A stretch of DNA of 64,000 bases from contig MNCI01005010.1 of assembly GCA_015680685.1 (NCBI GenBank), forward strand, positions 263,044 through 327,043, read 5' to 3'. The notes under the pieces are model-generated. The model was not told where the DNA came from. It made no database searches and saw nothing but the letters and a program-made list of their open reading frames with translations. Position 1 is the first letter of the stretch. Every line of letters begins with the position of its first letter. This document shows, piece by piece, positions 57,975 to 64,000 of the stretch. A program made the position numbers and the translations under genes. This DNA comes from Gnetum montanum. Its lineage: Eukaryota > Streptophyta > Gnetopsida > Gnetales > Gnetaceae.

Positions 57975-59650
57975 ACTATAGCGACTGAAAATGTCAACAA
58001 CTAGAACACTGAGAGGTCCACAGGCACATAGGTTGATCCCACATTTGCATGAGGGCCTATTGGAGGTAGAGATAGGGTGCCCTAAATGGTATTGTTGATT
58101 GAATAGAGACTTATAGAATGGAAATGGAGTTGTAGCGTAGTTAGTTGCAATGTAGAGGCAAGACAATGCTACATGTAGAGTAGTGCTCCCGATGTCAACA
58201 AGGGTGAGCATAGTCAAGGGTTTTCACCAACAAACAAAGGTGTTAATGCACAACTATGTATGAAAATAGCATAAAACATAAGTAAAATGCTAAAATACAA
58301 GTAAAAATGCCAAAAATGCAAAGAAAGAGAGTGAGAGAGAACGGAACATTACCCCAAATGAGGTTGAATGTAGTTAACTCTAGAAGGGGTGAGAAGGTAC
58401 ATGGTGTACAATAGGCATAGTGGATAGCATAGTCATAGTCTTAGGAGTGTTTGGCTATGAATATTGAAATTTTTCCTTGATGTCTATGCTTGTTGGGTCA
58501 ACTGCTATAGTGTGCAGTGGGCTCCAGTGTTGTATGGTAAGCTATGGTTGTGTGCAACCTTACCTCTCTCTAGTTCATTGGTGTACTTTTGAGTTTGCTA
58601 ACTTGCCTAATTCTTAAATTTTCCAGCCTTGAAAATGTTGAGGGAAAGGGTATTTATATGGTTAGGTTTAGTGTGCAATATAGAGTGACTACCACATGTT
58701 AGTGGGAATGGTTGGGACTATGCTATCACCCAACTATGCTTTCCACTAAGGTAAGTAGTGTTGTGCTTTGCTCTACTCTATTGGACTCTATGAGACTATG
58801 AGACTATGACTACACTACCAAGTGCATGTATATGCACTGAAAGGACCATAATGTACCTAAGAAAAGCAACTTTGGAGACTATGCTCTCCATTGTCTTATG
58901 TGGGGCCAAGCGTAGTTGCAATTTTAGGGACAAAAAGGGGATACAACAAAAATGTGTTTTGCTAACTACTCTTGTTGGAGGTGAGTCAAAGTTGAGCTAA
59001 ATGCTGATGCTACATTATGGAGGCCTTTGGAAGCTATTTTGGCTAACTATACTTGACTATGCTCTAGATTGGGGGACAACATAGTCCCACACTTAGAAAT
59101 TTTGCAGAAAATGGCTATGTGCTAACTACGCTATCCACAGAAGGTTGACTATGCTCTTGATTGGGTCAAGTGTAGTCTCAGCACTTATCAACATGCAAAA
59201 ATTGGCTTCCAGTTGACTACGCTTGACTATGCTCTGGGTTGGTGGAGAGTGTAGTCTCAACACTTAGAAAAATTTGCAAAAACTGAGCCTTCATGTTAAC
59301 TATGCTTAACTACACTTTGGGGTAGTGGAGAGTGTAGTCTTAGCACTTAGAAAAATTTGTAGTGGGTAGCTTGACACTTAGAAAATTTTGCAAAACTAGC
59401 CTTTTGTGTCCACTATGCTCTCTACTGAGCTGACTACACTTTGGGGTAGTGGAGAGCATAGTTCCAACACTTAGCAAAATCTACAGCTTCTTGCTTCGCG
59501 ATGACACTTAGACAAAATTGCAAAAAATTAGTTTTGGAGCTAACTATGCTCTTCAATAGGCTGACTACACTCTAGGGTAGTGGAGAGCGTAGTCTTGGCA
59601 GTTAGAAAAATTTGCAGAAAGTTGCCTCGTGCTAACACTTAGGCAAATAT
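57975..59650 (-). repeat. LTR-like region with hairpin motif array
   Basis: Placed as the 5' LTR of the gag-protease element because it follows the PBS-like site and ends where an unrelated integrase begins (59.69 kb). No second copy was found to the left, so the LTR status is inferred. It contains a 58.88-59.60 kb array of motifs like GACTACACTCT, a short loop, then AGAGCGTAGTC. The short frames here resemble nothing known. Confidence 0.45.
58876..59594. repeat. array of seven hairpin-forming motifs
   Basis: Six clear copies at 59055-59086, 59147-59177, 59225-59256, 59307-59339, 59432-59462 and 59563-59594, plus a looser one from 58876. Each has a GACTAYRCTCT-like left arm, about 10 bases of GGGTAGTGG-type loop and an AGAGYRTAGTC-like right arm. 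Between them lies CACTTAGAAAAATTTGCA. Spacing is 78-131 bp. Confidence 0.75.
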
Positions 59651-59689
59651 GTAATCGAGATACCATATCCCAAATTTGGTGGTGTTTCA

Positions 59690-60660
59690 AAGTTGACCTT
59701 CATCATCAAAGCTCTTTAAGGTATCCACTATCCTAGGATAAAAATCATAATTCACCTTAAATGAACTTTTACCAATAGTAATATGAAAATAATTATTATA
59801 AGAAAATTCAACATGACACAATAACTTTTCCCACCTATTTGATTATCCCTTGCAAAAACATCTTAATATGTTTAGCAACAATTTATTTACCACCTTCATT
59901 TGGTCATTATATTATGGATGATATGAACTAGAAAAATTTAATTTAATCCCTAAAATATTTTGAAGGGACCTTCAAAAGTGACTAGTGAATTTGGATTCTT
60001 TGTCACTAACAATATTGAAAAGAATTTCATGCAACTTCACAACATGCTAGAAAACAAATTTTATAACATGAGAAGCATCACTTGTCTTTTTGCATGGAAT
60101 AAAGTATATCATATTAGAAAACCTATTTTTAAAAAAATACAATCATTTCTACTTTTTGGATTTTGGGATGCCACTCACAAAATCCATAGATAAATGTTTC
60201 CATGAACCCTTGGGAATTGGCAAAGGCATATAGTGTTCATTCACTCCTTTATCTCTTTGAAATTTTGAGAAGTCAAAAACTCATTCGTATATTTTGAAAC
60301 TTTAGTTCTCATAAAAATTTAAAATAGTATCTACCAATAAATTCCAATGTTTTATTTCTATTCATGTGACTTACCATGCCACTAAAATACTTTTCAAGAA
60401 AAGAAAAAAAAAACATTTTTCCTAAAATCAAAATTAGGAATACATACCCTTCCATTTTTAAATAATAGTTCATCTTGAATATGATAGTCCCTCCACTAGT
60501 ATATCCTACTTAAAAATGTCTCTTTTAAGCTTCCCTAAACCTACCCAAAATCAATGTCATGTTCATGCAAATTAGAAAAATCACCCATACCTTCCACATG
60601 ATGTAACACATAAAACATTTAGTATTGGAAAATTGAAAATCCTAGGTGGAACAGTTTAAC
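59690..60660 (-). pseudogene. Ty3/gypsy integrase fragment, same family as 1-2.5 kb
   Basis: On the minus strand: GMGDFSNLHEHDIDFG (about 60575), RDYHIQDELLFKNGR, a partly kept zinc-finger region (SGMVSHMNRNKTLEFIGRYY, near 60390-60310), then DKGVNEHYMPLPIPKGSWKH and SMDFVSGI (about 60170). The second catalytic motif and the LCHVEFSYNNYFH-type segment follow to 59770. Relatives match the element at the window start almost block for block. The copy stops at 59690 against the hairpin-bearing repeat. Confidence 0.85.
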
Positions 60661-62520
60661 TTTGGATCCCAAGGGCATGTGAGAAGAGGATTTGAAGCAT
60701 CTTGGATGATCATATTGATCACCTAGGAACTTAGAAATTGTAAAATTGGTTTAAACAAATTAAATGTAAAATGTAGCTCTAAGAAAGAGAAATAGGAAAA
60801 ATAAACTTGCACAAAATAAATAAACTACAAATTTTATTAAAAATAATAATAGTTGCATATACAAGAGAGTTCAAGGAAGTATAAGTCTTTGTGCTTAAAA
60901 TGTATAAAGAGTTATGTGAGAGATGGTTGCAATCTTAGTGGAACTAGCAGAGTGCATCCTGCAGTCAGCTCCATGATCCAAGTGCTCCAAAGTTTCACTC
61001 TCAAAACTCATCACTAGTTCCCAGGTATAGGTCTTCTTGGTGCATGTTGAAAATGGTTTCTTGGATGTTGGGCTTCTTAGTGCTCTACAATGCTCTGAGA
61101 GTTTCTATGCTCATCCAAATAGAGATTTTCTAGAAAGTCTTATTAATGTGTTAAAATTTAATTTAAATAGGTTATTTGTGTTTGATTTGTACCTACAAAT
61201 TTTCTTGCATGATTGCTTATAGATTATTGTAATTTGCAAGTGTAGTAGGCCATTAGTTCTAGTGTATTTTTTTCATTTATGTTATTTTTAATGCACAAAG
61301 GCCATTAAAAATACATTGGGTGCTATAAAAGGTATGCTAGCTTTGAGAAATATGTTGCTTTCACCAAAACTATGTTGGCGTTGGAAAGATGTGCTAGTAT
61401 TGTAAAAACTATACTTGCTTTGCTATGAAAATTAAAGCCCAATAGATCCTATGTTGGCTACAGGTGATTCTCATGTATTTTTTTTCTTTGAACAACATAA
61501 AACCTATGAAAAACCAAAATTTGACAACTCCTAAGGAATTTTTAGCCTTTCCAAGCCTAAATACATACATGACATGATTTTTTCCACTTGGGAAGTGAGC
61601 CAATAACAAATTATGAGGCATTGTTTTAGCCACAAAAGTTCAAATTATGCAAGATTGCAACTTATGAATTGCAAAACTTATATTTTACAATAAAATTCTA
61701 CCTCAAGTTTAATGGTGAAGGTTATTATGCCAATAAGTTGGAAGATGAATTTTCTTAGTTGTGTTTCTATTCACACATGTTAATCATTTAATGGAGCAGG
61801 ATTTATGAAATATATTCCATCCTTCTTTTTATGAATGCTACATGCTATTTTTCAAGCGAAGAGAGGTGAGATACAAGCTTGGTCTATGATTAAACTTACA
61901 ATATGCAAAAATGGTTGGATTATTATGAGAATAGATGATATGCATTATTGTTAAAAGACATCGCTATCTTTGTATACAAACCAAATGATGATTAGGAAGA
62001 AAATCTCATTTGTTTGCTTTCAAAAGTTGTGGTTGTTCTAAAAATTGATGGATTGTGAAAGAGCTAGTGCATTTGAGATTAGACAAGAATTGGATATACA
62101 AAATCATCTCTAAGTGTGATCACGTCACAAACATTGATAATTTCAAAGCCAATATTACCAAAAGTGGAGGTGCAAGCTAGGCTTTTTGAATAAGCATGGA
62201 AAAGATTCAAGTTGTGTGGTTGCATATAATAATGAAACAAAAGGGAAAAATAGGGAAAGTAACCCTCATAAGGAGGAAAGTAATACTTATCCTTGAAGGG
62301 GTTGATTCTCTATGTTCTTTATTTGATTCATCAAGAGGTGCTGCAACTTTTTTACTTTAATTCCTCATCCCCTCACATTCTATGGGAAGCAACAGTTAGA
62401 TTAAAGGAATTTTCATCTTCAAAAACAAAATACATACTCTTGATTGTAATTGGAGGATTTTCTGGTAGAATTGGGTTCAAATATTACAAAGGTTGCACTC
62501 ACATCAACAATCAAGAAAAT
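60661..62520. other. stretch without recognised genes
   Basis: AT-rich DNA with scattered short frames. Between 60.9 and 61.4 kb the composition is a little more even, but no protein family or element boundary could be supported. Words such as TATGCTAGCTTTG and TATGTTGGCGTTGG at 61330-61420 suggest a weak short repeat. Confidence 0.4.
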
Positions 62521-62529
62521 TTGCTAAGA

Positions 62530-63750
62530 AGCCTCACTGATCCTTGAGTTTGAGGGCAGTTTTCGTGAGTTTCATAAGAGACTAGATGATCTACACTTAC
62601 ATCTAAAAGATATTAATAGAAATTGAGTTGAGCAAGAGTTCAAAATTTAGTCAAAAAGCTACTAAGAGAGATTGAATCTACAAGATTGGAGGCTCAAGAT
62701 GTTATTGATTTATGTAATGTCAAAAGGATTAGTCTCAAGTGCCTCATCTTCCCATCCTTTCCATTGGACTTCTTATTTTAGCATTTCCTTGACTAGATGC
62801 TTTGGTAACCTACAATATATACTTGGCACTTATGGAATTGGTTTGTAGATCAGAAACATGAATACAATATTAGACCAGATTAAAGAAAGAGTATGATTAG
62901 TTACAACATTATCTGCACTTGAAGCCAGTACTACTTCATCCTCTTCCAACTTCAAACCTTGGATAAGAAGGGCAAAGGTTATCTATTGAGAAGATATAGC
63001 TATGAATGTCATCCCCAAAAGACAACACATTGAAGCTTTGATACATCAACACAAAGTTGTGGCCATTGTGGGTATGGGTGGAAGTGGCAAAACACATCTC
63101 TTACAACATGTATTTTAATCCATCAAGTCTAGGTATGAGGTTGTGATTTGGCTATATATCTCTTACAAATTCATAGTAAAAAAATTATAATTAAATGTTT
63201 TGGTAAAGTTACGAGAGCTACATCTATGATTAGAGGCTTTCAAAGTTGGGAGATTTGACCTTGAAGGAGAGAGTGAAGATATACTTCAAGAGAAAATTGA
63301 TGATGCTTTGAAAAATCATAAATATCTAATTGTATTTGATCACATGTGGGGAATATAGGGGAATGACCAAGATTATTGTGAAAATGTAATGGAAAAATTA
63401 AGATCGGTTGGGTTGCCTAAGCATGATTTTCATACTATGTTGGTATCTAAAAGAAATGGGGAGGTGGCATCACAGATTGGGATGCATGTCTATCAGATAC
63501 CACTATTATCTAATGAGCATAGTAGAGACCTCTTATTTAAACATCTTCTTCCTCATTCTCAAGTGGAACAATAGTAGGTCAACAATAATGTAGAGGCAGA
63601 GGATGCAATTAATACTATACATAAGCTCTATAGTGACCTTCCTTTTGTTATTATCATAGTTGTTGGATTGTTGAATCATCATAACCCTGATGAATGGGCT
63701 AAATCCATGCAATACCTTCCATCATCATCTTCTTCTTCTCATTCATAGTA
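62530..63750 (+). pseudogene. NB-ARC (NLR-type) resistance-gene fragment
   Basis: This is a broken nucleotide-binding domain of a plant NLR immune receptor. Motifs in order: a possible coiled-coil end (FREFHKRLDDLHLHLKDINR, about 62560-62620), a linker with EALIHQHKVVAIV, the P-loop GMGGSGKT intact at 63071-63094, kinase-2 KYLIVFDHMW at 63320-63349, the RNBS-B region LVSKRNGEVASQ, the LxxEHSRDLLF segment, and a GLPL-like block DLPFVIIIVVGLL with a following EW (about 63636-63700). Trp at the end of kinase-2 is typical of non-TIR NLRs. Stops lie at about 63117, 63188, 63223, 63356 and 63573. No MHD or LRR is seen; reading ends in a Ser run at about 63745. Confidence 0.85.
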
Positions 63751-64000
63751 GAATGTGGTGACCATAACATTATGCTCAATTTTAATGATTTAGATTGTAG
63801 TATAAAACCTTGCTCTTTTATTAAAAAAATTTATTATTTAAAAAGAAAGGAAATTTATGGAAGAGTTGTTCAATGTCCTATATGAATAAAAAACTTGTTA
63901 ATTATAACTTTTAATATCTATGGTATTTATAACTAGCTACCATGGTGGTTGTAACTAATTCTCATTAATTTATATGGTGGTTATAACTAACTCCCATAGT
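63751..64000. other. AT-rich end of window
   Basis: No gene recognised. The last 70 bases contain a short diverged direct repeat (TATGGTGGTTATAACTAACT and a variant 34 bp before). Confidence 0.5.

Noticed and set aside
57828-58217. A 129-residue minus-strand protein
   Set aside because: It spans the PBS-like site and the LTR-like start, and the translation shows no motif.
58876-59594. Terminators or CRISPR repeats
   Set aside because: The motifs are hairpin-like but lie in a eukaryotic element, with variable spacing and shared inter-motif sequence.

Overview
The window looks like nuclear DNA of a seed plant. It holds one well-preserved plant-specific transcription-factor gene of the LOB-domain (LBD/AS2) family, with a canonical GT-AG intron, in a GC- and CpG-rich island (about 9.4-14.5 kb). 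Around it lies AT-rich, CpG-poor DNA made of old, mutually nested retroelements. Long LTRs (about 3.6 kb), heavy decay and deep nesting would fit a large, slowly purged genome such as a gymnosperm, but the species cannot be fixed from the sequence alone.

Layout. 1-8.16 kb: decayed Ty3/gypsy pol on the plus strand, followed by a long LTR-like region that ends in GTTACA. That region is interrupted by two SINE-like elements and a 5'-truncated L1-type LINE. 8.2-9.4 kb: AT-rich, nothing recognised. 9.4-14.5 kb: LBD gene (exons 12408-12758 and 13435-13962), its upstream region, and one possible orphan terminal exon on the minus strand. 14.5-17.66 kb: AT-rich, with a LINE ORF1-like remnant. 17.66-28.43 kb: a LINE fragment split by a structurally complete but dead Athila-like Ty3/gypsy element (18144-28164) with both LTRs, PBS, gag-PR-RT-RH-IN and PPT. 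28.4-31.5 kb: an RTE-type LINE end, another SINE-like copy and unassigned DNA. 31.5-45.8 kb: a second Athila-like element whose protease coding region is split by a complete 12.3 kb minus-strand Ty3/gypsy element with 3.6 kb LTRs (33275-45550). 45.8-51.7 kb: a third complete minus-strand Ty3/gypsy element with about 0.35-0.39 kb LTRs, apparently part of a tandem LTR-internal-LTR-internal array. 51.7-59.65 kb: three blocks of tandem repeats, a minus-strand gag-protease unit without visible pol, and an LTR-like region holding an array of hairpin motifs. 59.7-60.7 kb: an integrase fragment of the same family as the element at the window start. 62.5-63.75 kb: a broken NB-ARC (NLR-type) resistance-gene fragment.

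Only the LBD gene looks intact. The rest is mainly a record of insertions. It can be ordered from target-site duplications and interrupted reading frames: LINE before Athila; Athila host before the 12.3 kb element; long LTR before the L1 and SINEs. Many damaging changes in the elements are C-to-T or G-to-A transitions (stops where Gln is expected, protease Asp to Asn, decayed PBS), as expected for long-term cytosine methylation.
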